A stretch of DNA of 64,000 nt from Chitiniphilus shinanonensis DSM 23277. GTDB taxonomy: Bacteria; Pseudomonadota; Gammaproteobacteria; Burkholderiales; Chitinibacteraceae. The translations under genes were made by a program, and so were the position numbers. Below are positions 1 to 10,698 of this stretch, piece by piece. Location: contig NZ_KB895342.1 of NCBI RefSeq assembly GCF_000374805.1, forward strand, positions 102,256 to 166,255. Direction: 5' to 3'. The notes beneath the pieces were generated by a model. The model did not search any database and was not told the DNA's origin. It saw nothing but the letters and a program-made list of their open reading frames with translations. The stretch's first letter is position 1. Each line of letters opens with the position of its first letter.

Positions 1-4018
<4,018 letters not shown>

Positions 4019-4178
4019 GTGTGGTTCCTCTTGCGGTGGCGGCCCGCCGGGGTCAAAAAAAGCTGGCGCGCGGCCAGCCGGGATCGGCGGGAGGGGATGG
4101 AGAACGACTTGCGCGGCCAAGCGGCGCGCAAACCCCGAAAGTCTGCCAGAACTGACTTTTGCGGCCGGGAGAAACCCC

Positions 4179-4192
4179 GCGAAACTTAATCC
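4179..4192 (-). promoter_or_regulatory. Possible sigma54 promoter core for gltB
   Basis: On the minus strand the sequence reads TGGATTAAGTTTCGC, which keeps the GG-N10-GC spacing of -24/-12 promoters but matches TGGCAC-N5-TTGCA only partly. It would give a leader of about 150 nt before gltB. The NtrC-like boxes would then be centred roughly 65 and 85 bp upstream of the start site. Tentative. Confidence 0.25.
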
Positions 4193-4224
4193 AGATCAGA
4201 TCATTCGCCCCCGTATTCATGTCA

Positions 4225-4261
4225 TGCACCGAAACGGTGATCGACGCACCAAATAAGTGCA
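4225..4261. promoter_or_regulatory. Two tandem NtrC-like boxes (candidate nitrogen enhancer)
   Basis: TGCACCGAAACGGTGAT (4225-4241) and CGCACCAAATAAGTGCA (4245-4261) both resemble the NtrC consensus TGCACC-N5-GGTGCA. Their centres are 20 bp apart, i.e. two helical turns on the same face, as in known NtrC enhancers. The link to gltB (nitrogen assimilation) is an inference from position and gene function. Confidence 0.45.
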
Positions 4262-4279
4262 CTCAATCACAAAACACTG

Positions 4280-4297
4280 CTGACATCATGGTGTCAG
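4280..4297. promoter_or_regulatory. Palindromic operator candidate upstream of the VOC gene
   Basis: CTGACATCATGGTGTCAG has perfect 6-bp arms (CTGACA/TGTCAG) around a 6-bp centre, 53-70 bp before the VOC start codon. It is distinct from the NtrC-like boxes. The WYL regulator encoded two genes away is the obvious candidate ligand, by inference only. Confidence 0.4.
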
Positions 4298-4349
4298 TAG
4301 GGGTTGGGCAACATGACAGCGTCTTCCCCCCGCCCCCTGGAGCCCCCCC

Positions 4350-4715
4350 ATGAACGCCATCAACTGGTTCGAGATTCCCACCCTCGACTTCGACCGCGCC
4401 ACCGCCTTCTACGAACACCTGTTCAACCAGAGCCTGCGCCGCCATGCCGGCGGCGACGGCGAACTGGCCATCCTGCCGTATGCCGGCGACGGCGTCGGCG
4501 GCGCCCTGGTCTCGCCCGGATCGATGAAGCCGTCGCCAGCCGGCGTGCTGCCCTACCTGAACACCCCCGGCGACCTGGACGACTGGCTGCGCAGGGTGGA
4601 GGATCGTGGCGGCTGCGTGGTCCTGCCCAAGACCCTGATCGACGCCGAAATCGGCTACATCGCCACCTTCCGCGACACCGAAGGCAACCTGATCGGACTG
4701 CATGCGGCGCCTTGA
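4350..4715 (+). CDS. VOC (glyoxalase/bleomycin-resistance fold) family protein
   Basis: A 121-residue single-domain protein of the vicinal oxygen chelate superfamily. It opens with NWFEIPTLDFDRATAFYEHL, the typical beta-alpha start of a VOC half-repeat, and ends with FRDTEGNLIGLHAAP, the usual beta strand with a metal-ligand-like position. Families of this type (PhnB/YdcJ-like) are often small cytoplasmic proteins of unknown substrate, so I do not assign a reaction. The start is ATG 4350, preceded by a C-rich stretch with a weak purine Shine-Dalgarno. It is followed by repeat A1 and a YafY-type regulator, a pairing that suggests the regulator controls it. Confidence 0.85.
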   Translation: MNAINWFEIPTLDFDRATAFYEHLFNQSLRRHAGGDGELAILPYAGDGVGGALVSPGSMKPSPAGVLPYLNTPGDLDDWLRRVEDRGGCVVLPKTLIDAEIGYIATFRDTEGNLIGLHAAP

Positions 4716-4730
4716 TTGAGAAGGGCTGAT

Positions 4731-4882
4731 ACCCCTACACCTCGAACCACCGAGGACAGCGAGAACACAGAGGGGTCACAGAGAAAAGCGTGTCAGCCAC
4801 GATGGCGCCACCTCCTGTGGTTCTTGGTTTTCTCTGTGCAACTCCGTGTTCTCAATGTTCTCCGTGGTTCAAGATTTGGGGT
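4731..4882. repeat. Inverted repeat family A, copy A1
   Basis: Left arm 4731-4786 and right arm about 4829-4882 are imperfect reverse complements with cores like GAACCACCGAGGACAGCGAG and TTTCTCTGTG. The right arm ends just before the YafY-type regulator. A long reading frame running through the right arm (start 4846) is spurious. Confidence 0.85.
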
Positions 4883-4920
4883 TCAGCCTCCAGCCGCCCC
4901 ATCCACCAAAAGACCCAGCC

Positions 4921-5607
4921 ATGCGCCGCGCCGACCGTCTCTACCAGATCACCCTGTTCCTGCGCAGCCGGCCGCTGACCACCGCGCGCTGGCTGGCGCA
5001 GCAGTTGGACGTCTCCGAGCGCACCATCTACCGCGACATCAGCGACCTGCTCGGCACCGGCCTGCCGATCGACGGCGAGGCCGGCGTCGGCTACCGGCTG
5101 AAGCAGAACCTGGACCTGCCCCCGCTCAGCTTCACCCGCGAGGAACTGGACGCGCTGCGCCTGGGCGCGCGCATGGTGCAGGGCTACGGCGACGCCGAGC
5201 TGGCGCACGCCGCGCGCAGCGCCCAGGCCAAGATCGAAGTCACGCTGCGCCAGCAGATCGACCTGCCCACCCGCCTCTACGCCCCCGTGCCGCAACTGCA
5301 CCACTCGCTGCGCCCGCTGCTGGGCCGGCTGCGCCACGCCGTGCACGCGCTGCACGTGGTGCACATCGCCTACACCCGCGCCGACGGCACGCCCAGCGAA
5401 CGCGAACTGCATCCGCTGGGCCTGTTCTTCTGGCACGGCAACTGGACGCTCGCCGCCTGGTGCGAACTGCGCAGCGACTACCGCCACTTCCGCCTCGACC
5501 GCATCCGCGCCTGCCAGGTACTGCCGGTACGCTTCCCCCAGGTACCGGGCCGCAACCTGGCGGACATGCTGCGACGCATGGGGGTGGATCCGGCGATGGT
5601 GGATTGA
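4921..5607 (+). CDS. YafY/DeoR-type HTH transcriptional regulator with WYL domain
   Basis: 228 residues from ATG 4921. An N-terminal winged helix-turn-helix (RADRLYQITLFLRSRPLTT, then SERTIYRDISDL) is the standard YafY/HTH_11 DNA-binding head. The C-terminal half (GLFFWHGNWTLAAWCELR, FRLDRIRACQVL) is a WYL ligand-sensing domain, so it is probably a ligand-responsive repressor or activator. An upstream in-frame ATG at 4846 lies inside repeat A1 and would add a repeat-derived peptide, so I reject it. The gene follows the VOC gene, and the palindrome at 4280-4297 is a candidate binding site. Confidence 0.9.
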   Translation: MRRADRLYQITLFLRSRPLTTARWLAQQLDVSERTIYRDISDLLGTGLPIDGEAGVGYRLKQNLDLPPLSFTREELDALRLGARMVQGYGDAELAHAARSAQAKIEVTLRQQIDLPTRLYAPVPQLHHSLRPLLGRLRHAVHALHVVHIAYTRADGTPSERELHPLGLFFWHGNWTLAAWCELRSDYRHFRLDRIRACQVLPVRFPQVPGRNLADMLRRMGVDPAMVD

Positions 5608-5693
5608 GGCATGTCCCGCACCTGAGGTTGTTTTGGGATCCGCTCGGTTCCACCACAGGCTCGAGGAAGTTACCAACAGATAAGTCGCGTCAG

Positions 5694-5710
5694 ATCAATA
5701 ATGCATTGAT
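5694..5710. promoter_or_regulatory. Small palindrome upstream of the C13-type lipoprotein gene
   Basis: ATCAAT-AATGC-ATTGAT has perfect 6-bp arms in a locally A+T-rich stretch 45-61 bp before the lipoprotein start. It could be an operator; no factor can be named. Confidence 0.3.
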
Positions 5711-5754
5711 GCGCACATGACTAAATTGCGTTTTTTCCTGTCCGGGGATGCCCC

Positions 5755-6576
5755 ATGCGATACGCGCTGCACGCCCTCCTGCTCTGCCTGCTGCTGCTCG
5801 CCGGCTGCGCCAACATGACGCCCCAGCCGGCGGCCGCCACGACCGCGTTGCTGGAAGCGCAACTCGCCGCCCTGCCCGCGCCAATGGAACGGCCACGGGT
5901 CTATGGGCTCAGCATCGCCGGCTACGATCGGCCGCAAGTCTTCGGCAACGAGGCGCGGTATGCCTCGACAGTGCTGGGGGAACGCTACGGCGCCGAGGAT
6001 GCGCAGATGCTGCTCAGCAACGATCCGGCCGATCACGAGCGTTATCCGCAGGCCAATCTCGATACGCTCGGACGCGCGCTGCGCGGCCTCGGCGCCAGGA
6101 TGGACAAGGATCGCGATGTGCTGATGCTGTACATGGTGTCGCACGGGGTGCCGAACGGCGTGGTGCTGAAGCAGCCCGGTCGTGGCGAGGAGGAGTTGTC
6201 ACCCGTCTGGCTGAAGAAGACCCTGGGCGAGGCTGGGATCAAGTACGTGATGCTGGCGGTGTCGGCGTGTTTTTCCGGCAGCTTCGTCAACGCCTTCCTG
6301 TATGACCCTGATGCGCTGGTACTGAGCGCGGCACGACAAGATCGCGTGTCGTTCGGCTGCTCGGTGCGCGACGAATACACGTTTTTCGGCAAGGCGCTGC
6401 TGGTCGATCAAGACGCGCGCCACCTGGATTGGCCGGTGTTGTTCATGGCCGCTTCAGATAAGGTAATGGCGCGGGAAAAGGAAATCGGCGAGAAAACCGG
6501 ATCGGTACCGCAGATCCACTTCGGTGTCGAATTGCAAGAGCATCTGATCAAAGCCGGCCTGCGCCCCGGCAGATGA
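5755..6576 (+). CDS. Lipoprotein with C13 (legumain-like, caspase-fold) peptidase domain
   Basis: 273 residues. The N-terminus is a short lipoprotein signal (MRYALHALLLCLLLLAGC) with lipobox LLAGC and lipidated Cys18, so the protein should be anchored in the periplasm or outer membrane. The rest matches the peptidase C13 pattern: a hydrophobic strand leading to SHG (His130) and a second strand leading to SACFSGSF (Cys172), the clan CD dyad. Bacterial C13 lipoproteins exist but their substrates are largely unknown. It stands alone, with its own A+T-rich upstream region and a strong terminator after it. Family assignment is fairly sure; activity is inferred from the intact dyad. Confidence 0.8.
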   Translation: MRYALHALLLCLLLLAGCANMTPQPAAATTALLEAQLAALPAPMERPRVYGLSIAGYDRPQVFGNEARYASTVLGERYGAEDAQMLLSNDPADHERYPQANLDTLGRALRGLGARMDKDRDVLMLYMVSHGVPNGVVLKQPGRGEEELSPVWLKKTLGEAGIKYVMLAVSACFSGSFVNAFLYDPDALVLSAARQDRVSFGCSVRDEYTFFGKALLVDQDARHLDWPVLFMAASDKVMAREKEIGEKTGSVPQIHFGVELQEHLIKAGLRPGR

Positions 6577-6590
6577 ATGCGCCGCAAAGC

Positions 6591-6622
6591 AAAAGCGGGA
6601 AGCACTGGCTTCCCGCTTTTTT
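6591..6622. terminator. Bidirectional intrinsic terminator
   Basis: A perfect 13-bp stem, AAAAGCGGGAAGC / GCTTCCCGCTTTT, closes a 4-nt loop and is followed by T residues. It lies between the convergent lipoprotein and hemF genes, and the A-run on its left provides a U-tract for the minus direction. The hemF stop codon sits at its right edge. Confidence 0.92.
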
Positions 6623-7532
6623 ATCGCCCCGCCAGCCAATCCCGCGCCGGCAGGAATTCGGTGAGCAGTTGCTCCTCGGGGCTGCCTTGCGGTGGTTGCC
6701 AGTCGTAGCGCCAGCTGGCGGTCGGCGGCATCGAGCACAGGATGGATTCGGTGCGCCCGCCCGATTGCAGGCCGAACAGGGTGCCGCGGTCCCACACCAG
6801 GTTGAATTCCACGTAGCGGCCGCGGCGGTACGACTGCCAGGCGCGTTCGCGTTCGCCGTAGGCCAGTTCGCGGCGGGCCTCGACGATGGGCAGGTAGGCC
6901 GGCAGGAAGGCGTCGCCCACCGCGCGGATCATGGTGAAGCCGCCGTCAAAGCCGCCCTCGGCGAAGTCGTCGAAGAACACGCCGCCAATGCCGCGCGCTT
7001 CGTTGCGGTGCTTGAGAAAGAAATAGCGGTCGCACCACGCCTTGAACGCCGGGTAATGCTGCGGCCCGAGCGGGTCGAGCGCGGCCTTGCAGGTGGCGTG
7101 GAAGTGGCGGGCGTCGGCCGCCTCGCCGTAGTACGGCGTCAGGTCCATGCCGCCGCCGAACCACCACACGTCGTCCTCCGCCCCATCGGCGCGATAGGCG
7201 CGGAAGCAGCGCACGTTCATATGCACCGTCGGCACGTAGGGGTTGCGCGGGTGCAGCACCAGCGACACGCCCATCGCCTCCCAGGCACGGCCGGCCAGTT
7301 CGGGGCGGTGCGCGGTGGCGGACGCCGGCATGGCGTCACCCATCACGTGCGAGAACAGCACGCCGCCGCGCTCCAACAGGGCGGAATCCTCGATCACCCT
7401 GCTGATGCCGCCCCCGCCCTGCGGGCGTTGCCACGCATCGTGGAGGAACGCGCCGCCGTCCAGGTTCTCCAGCGAGGCGACGATGTTCTGTTGCAGGGTG
7501 AGCAGGTAATCCTTGACGGCGGTGGTATCCAT
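6621..7532 (-). CDS. hemF: Oxygen-dependent coproporphyrinogen III oxidase
   Basis: 303 residues. It converts coproporphyrinogen III to protoporphyrinogen IX by two oxidative decarboxylations during haem synthesis, in the cytoplasm. The family signature is clear: [40 protein letters not shown] and the C-terminal [20 protein letters not shown]. The start is taken at ATG 7532 ([14 protein letters not shown]); an in-frame start 60 codons upstream encodes non-homologous sequence. It converges on the lipoprotein gene and ends inside their shared terminator. Confidence 0.96.
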   Translation of the reverse strand: MDTTAVKDYLLTLQQNIVASLENLDGGAFLHDAWQRPQGGGGISRVIEDSALLERGGVLFSHVMGDAMPASATAHRPELAGRAWEAMGVSLVLHPRNPYVPTVHMNVRCFRAYRADGAEDDVWWFGGGMDLTPYYGEAADARHFHATCKAALDPLGPQHYPAFKAWCDRYFFLKHRNEARGIGGVFFDDFAEGGFDGGFTMIRAVGDAFLPAYLPIVEARRELAYGERERAWQSYRRGRYVEFNLVWDRGTLFGLQSGGRTESILCSMPPTASWRYDWQPPQGSPEEQLLTEFLPARDWLAGR

Positions 7533-7779
7533 GGCGGCTCGGGAAAACGGGATGAAAAAAGGCGGATCGTCGGCGCGGCAACGGAAAACCGGTTGGTTCC
7601 CCGCCCCGCGCCGACACCAGATCGGCGCGCGAACAAAACCCAGCGTAGCGGTTCTGGCAAGACGCGTGAAACATCCTGAAGGCGGCAAGCCGGACTTCCT
7701 TCGGCCGCTCACAGTACGAGGTGTGCGGCAAGTTCAGCCCGGCCCCCGCGCGGCGGCGCCAGCAGGGTTTTTGCCGGTC

Positions 7780-8247
7780 CTAGTGCTTGGGGCCGGCCGG
7801 CGCGCTGGCACCCAGCGCTTCGACCTTGACCTGCACCTGCACCGGGCCGGCCTGCTCGAAGGTCAGCGTCAGCGGGATGCTGGCGCCTTCCTTCAATGGC
7901 TGCTTCAGCCCGGTGAGCATGATGTGCAGGCCGCCGGGGGCCAACGCCTGCCTGGCCTTGGCCGGCACGTCGATGGCCGGCACCGGGCGCATCTTCATCA
8001 CGCCGTTGTCCATGCTCATGCTGTGCAGCTCGGCGCGCTCGGCCGCCGGGGTGGCGACGGCGACCAGCTTGTCGGCGGCGTCGCCACCGCTGTTGTCCAG
8101 TGTGAGGAACACGCCGGCCACGGTGGCGCCCGGCGCGGTGGCGCGGGCCCAGGGATGGCCGATCAGCAACTTGCCGGCCTGGTATTCGTGCGCGGCGGCC
8201 AGGGAGGCACTCACTGCCAGCAGGGCGCCCAGGATCAGTTTCTTCAT
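7780..8247 (-). CDS. Periplasmic copper chaperone PCu(A)C
   Basis: 155 residues with signal peptide MKKLILGALLAVSASLAAA. The fold and ligands match PCu(A)C/DUF461: an HSMSM methionine-histidine pair, a following MKM, and a C-terminal GGLHIMLTGL strand supplying His and Met. The family binds Cu(I) in the periplasm and delivers it to the CuA or CuB centre of cytochrome oxidases. The start is ATG 8247; upstream in-frame codons encode low-complexity Arg-rich sequence. It sits 34 bp downstream of a DUF2946 gene, so the two are probably one operon. Confidence 0.92.
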   Translation of the reverse strand: MKKLILGALLAVSASLAAAHEYQAGKLLIGHPWARATAPGATVAGVFLTLDNSGGDAADKLVAVATPAAERAELHSMSMDNGVMKMRPVPAIDVPAKARQALAPGGLHIMLTGLKQPLKEGASIPLTLTFEQAGPVQVQVKVEALGASAPAGPKH

Positions 8248-8281
8248 GAAAGTTTTTCCAGTGGTGTGTAGGAAGGAGACT

Positions 8282-8689
8282 TCAGACCAACGCCGAGGGC
8301 GGCGGATCGCGTCCCCGGGCACGCACCGGAAAGAACGGCGACGCCGCGTGCTGCGGCCCGCCACTGGCAATTTGCAGCATCGCCAGCGGCGCGACCAGCG
8401 GTGGCAGTCGGGCCATCGCCGGCTCGCCCGCCCACTGCGCGGCCAGGCAGTCGGGGCACCACGGCAGTTCGCTGCGCGGCAATGGCAGTGATGGCGTGCC
8501 GGTCGCGGTGCTCACGCACCAGGACAGCGTCGGGGCGACGGCGCCCGGTGTGTGCAGGCCACGCCAGACAGCGACGCCCGCCATCAGCACGCACAGCAGC
8601 AACGCCAGCGCGTGCCGTCGCGCCGCCCGGCCCGAGCGGCGGCGTTCGCTGGATGCGGCATCGAAGAAAACGCGCGGCACGCTTCGCAC
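8282..8689 (-). CDS. DUF2946-like small membrane-anchored protein
   Basis: 135 residues from GTG 8689 (no good ATG is available). It has an Arg-rich N-terminus, one hydrophobic segment (about residues 27-44), a CxxC pair in LPWCPDCLAAQW and a C-terminal RGRDPPPSA, a layout typical of DUF2946 proteins, which are often encoded beside copper-handling genes. Function is unknown; the CxxC and the neighbouring PCu(A)C suggest a role in copper handling at the periplasmic face of the membrane. Start and family are less certain than for its neighbour. Confidence 0.6.
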   Translation of the reverse strand: MRSVPRVFFDAASSERRRSGRAARRHALALLLCVLMAGVAVWRGLHTPGAVAPTLSWCVSTATGTPSLPLPRSELPWCPDCLAAQWAGEPAMARLPPLVAPLAMLQIASGGPQHAASPFFPVRARGRDPPPSALV

Positions 8690-8822
8690 TGGGATCGGGA
8701 CCTGGGCCGCAGCCGCGTCGCGACTGCCTTGGGAAGATGCGCGGGATTATAACCACAGGTTCGCGCGGGGATAGGCGCGGAGTTTGCTACATTCCCCGCA
8801 TCGCCCTTTTCCGACCCGCGCC

Positions 8823-10403
8823 ATGCCGCTACGTTTTCCCGCCCGCGCCGCCGCCCTCGGCCTGAGCGCCCTGCTCACCGCCTGTGGCGCGCTCCCCGCC
8901 AAGCCCACCGACGCGGCGTCCAGCGCGCTGGCCGACACCGCGGACACGCCGCTGGCGCGTGCCACCGCGCCGCTGTTGAAGGCGCATCCCCGGCTGACCG
9001 GGCTGTATCCGCTGGAGCGCGGGCGCGATGCGCTGCTCACCCGGCTGGCGCTGGCGATGGTGGCGCAGAAGACGCTCGACGTGCAGTACTACATCTGGCA
9101 CGACGACCTGACCGGCCGGCTGATGATGAGCAAGCTGCTGGAGGCCGCCGACCGCGGGGTGCGGGTGCGCCTGCTGCTGGACGACGTGGGCGCCAACGCC
9201 GACGACGAGCTGCTGCTGGCGCTATCGGCGCATCCCAATATCGAGATCCGCCTGTTCAACCCGGCCGCCAATCGCAACTGGCGCGCGCTGTCGGCGCTGC
9301 TGGACCTGAGCCGGATGAACCAGCGCATGCACAACAAGGCGCTGATCGCCGACCACAGCGCCGTCATCGTCGGCGGCCGCAATATCGGCGACGAGTATTT
9401 CGAGGCCAACGAGGAGGTCGATTTCAGCGATCTGGACGTGCTGTGCATCGGCCCGGTGGTACCGCAGGTGGCGCGCTCGTTCGACCTGTTCTGGAACCAC
9501 AAGCTGGCGGTGCCGGTGAAGCTGTTCTACCCCGAGCGCAAGCTGGACGGCATGCTGGACGCGCTGCGCATCGAGTACGGCAAGCAGTTGCAGGCCGACC
9601 GCGCCAGCGACTACCTGCGCGAACTGGAACACCAGGCGACCGCCGCACGGGTGCGCGCGGTGCAACTGCCGTTCTACTGGGGCCGCGCTCGCGCGCTGTA
9701 CGACGAGCCGGACAAGGCCGACCCGGAGGAGGACGCCACGCTGCTGGCCGAGCGCCTGACGCCGGTGGCACAGAAGACGCGCCGCGAGCTGGCCATTGTC
9801 TCGCCGTACTTCGTGCCCGGCGACGGCGGCACCGCCTGGATGACCAATCTGGTGAAGTCCGGCGTCGAGGTGAAGGTGCTGACCAACTCGCTGGCCGCCA
9901 CCGACGTGGCCGCGGTGCACGCCGGCTATGCGCGCTATCGCGAGCCGCTGGTGGAGGCCGGGGTGAAGGTGTTCGAGTGGAAGCCCGATCCGCAGCCGGG
10001 GCAGGCGCAGGGCCTGGTGCGCGGCGCCAAGCGCTCCGGCGGCAGCGGCTTCGGCAGCGGCGCGGGCTTTCGCGGCTCGTCGCGCGCCAGCCTGCACAGC
10101 AAGGCGTTCGTGTTCGACCGCCGGCACGTGTTCATCGGCTCGCTCAACCTGGACCCGCGCTCCATCGAGCTGAACACCGAGATCGGCGTGCTGTTCGAAA
10201 GCGAGCTGCTCGGCCAGCGCATGGCCGCGCAATTCGACCGGCTGGTGCCACAGGACGCCTACGCCCTGCGACTGGAGCACAGCGACCTGCGCTGGCACGA
10301 CGGCGCCGACGGCCAGGACTACGACGCCGACCCCAAATCGAGCAGCTGGCGCCGCTTCACCGTGTGGCTGATGTCGCTGCTGCCGATTGAGTCTCAGCTG
10401 TAG
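8823..10403 (+). CDS. Phospholipase D-family lipoprotein, ClsC-like cardiolipin synthase
   Basis: 526 residues. The N-terminus is a lipoprotein signal (ALGLSALLTACG, lipidated Cys21). Two HKD motifs are complete: H170-x-K172-x4-D177 in MHNKALIADHSAVIVGGRN and H425-x-K427-x4-D432 in HSKAFVFDRRHVFIGSLN. The arrangement and length fit ClsC-type enzymes, which join phosphatidylglycerol with another phospholipid to make cardiolipin. A Gly/Ser-rich insert (GGSGFGSGAGFRGSS) precedes the second motif. The start at ATG 8823 is chosen because it begins the lipoprotein signal. It is divergent from the DUF2946 gene across 133 bp. Confidence 0.88.
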   Translation: MPLRFPARAAALGLSALLTACGALPAKPTDAASSALADTADTPLARATAPLLKAHPRLTGLYPLERGRDALLTRLALAMVAQKTLDVQYYIWHDDLTGRLMMSKLLEAADRGVRVRLLLDDVGANADDELLLALSAHPNIEIRLFNPAANRNWRALSALLDLSRMNQRMHNKALIADHSAVIVGGRNIGDEYFEANEEVDFSDLDVLCIGPVVPQVARSFDLFWNHKLAVPVKLFYPERKLDGMLDALRIEYGKQLQADRASDYLRELEHQATAARVRAVQLPFYWGRARALYDEPDKADPEEDATLLAERLTPVAQKTRRELAIVSPYFVPGDGGTAWMTNLVKSGVEVKVLTNSLAATDVAAVHAGYARYREPLVEAGVKVFEWKPDPQPGQAQGLVRGAKRSGGSGFGSGAGFRGSSRASLHSKAFVFDRRHVFIGSLNLDPRSIELNTEIGVLFESELLGQRMAAQFDRLVPQDAYALRLEHSDLRWHDGADGQDYDADPKSSSWRRFTVWLMSLLPIESQL

Positions 10404-10443
10404 GCGCTACGCGCCTGGCAACAGCGTAAAACCAAACCAAGTT

Positions 10444-10645
10444 CAAACCCCACATCTTGAAACACAGAGAACACGGAGAGCACAGAGCCACACGGAGAAA
10501 GGCAAGGCGAGGCGGGAAGATTGCGCACTCCGAGGAGAAGAGCACCTTGGAAAGACCACACCCATGAGCTGCCCCGCCCTACCTCGGTTTTCTCTGTGAA
10601 TCTCCGTGCTCTCTGTGCCCTCTGTGTTTCAAGATGTGGGGTTTG
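10444..10645. repeat. Inverted repeat family A, copy A2
   Basis: The left arm starts CAAACCCCACATCTTGAAAC at 10444 and the right arm ends at 10645 with its reverse complement (GTTTCAAGATGTGGGGTTTG). Inner arms carry CACAGAGAACACGGAGAG and CTCCGTGCTCTCTGTG. It lies between the convergent PLD and GGDEF-EAL genes. Confidence 0.92.
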
Positions 10646-10655
10646 CAGTGGTTTT

Positions 10656-10685
10656 ACCCTTCCCCCTTCCCTCTTCTCCCTTCCC
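10656..10685. repeat. Polypyrimidine repeat family B, copy B1
   Basis: A 30-bp C/T-only tract beginning ACCCTTCCCCCTTCCC, 10 bp after copy A2. The same tract follows copy A3, and its complement is seen between gatA and gatB and at the right edge of the window. Confidence 0.75.
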
Positions 10686-10698
10686 AGAGAAAGCCGCC

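Larger units (their letters stand above)
4019..4349. other. Divergent intergenic region between gltB and the VOC gene
   Basis: 331 bp with no credible gene; short ORFs here have no family features. It holds tandem NtrC-like boxes (4225-4261), a possible sigma54 -24/-12 element reading toward gltB (GG-N10-GC on the minus strand, 4179-4192) and a separate palindrome (4280-4297) nearer the VOC gene. The 4180-4300 part is clearly richer in A+T than the flanking genes. Confidence 0.6.

Noticed and set aside
4846..4920. Longer start for the YafY-type regulator
   Set aside because: It lies inside the right arm of repeat A1; the peptide (MFSMFSVVQDLGFSL) is the usual translation of that repeat.
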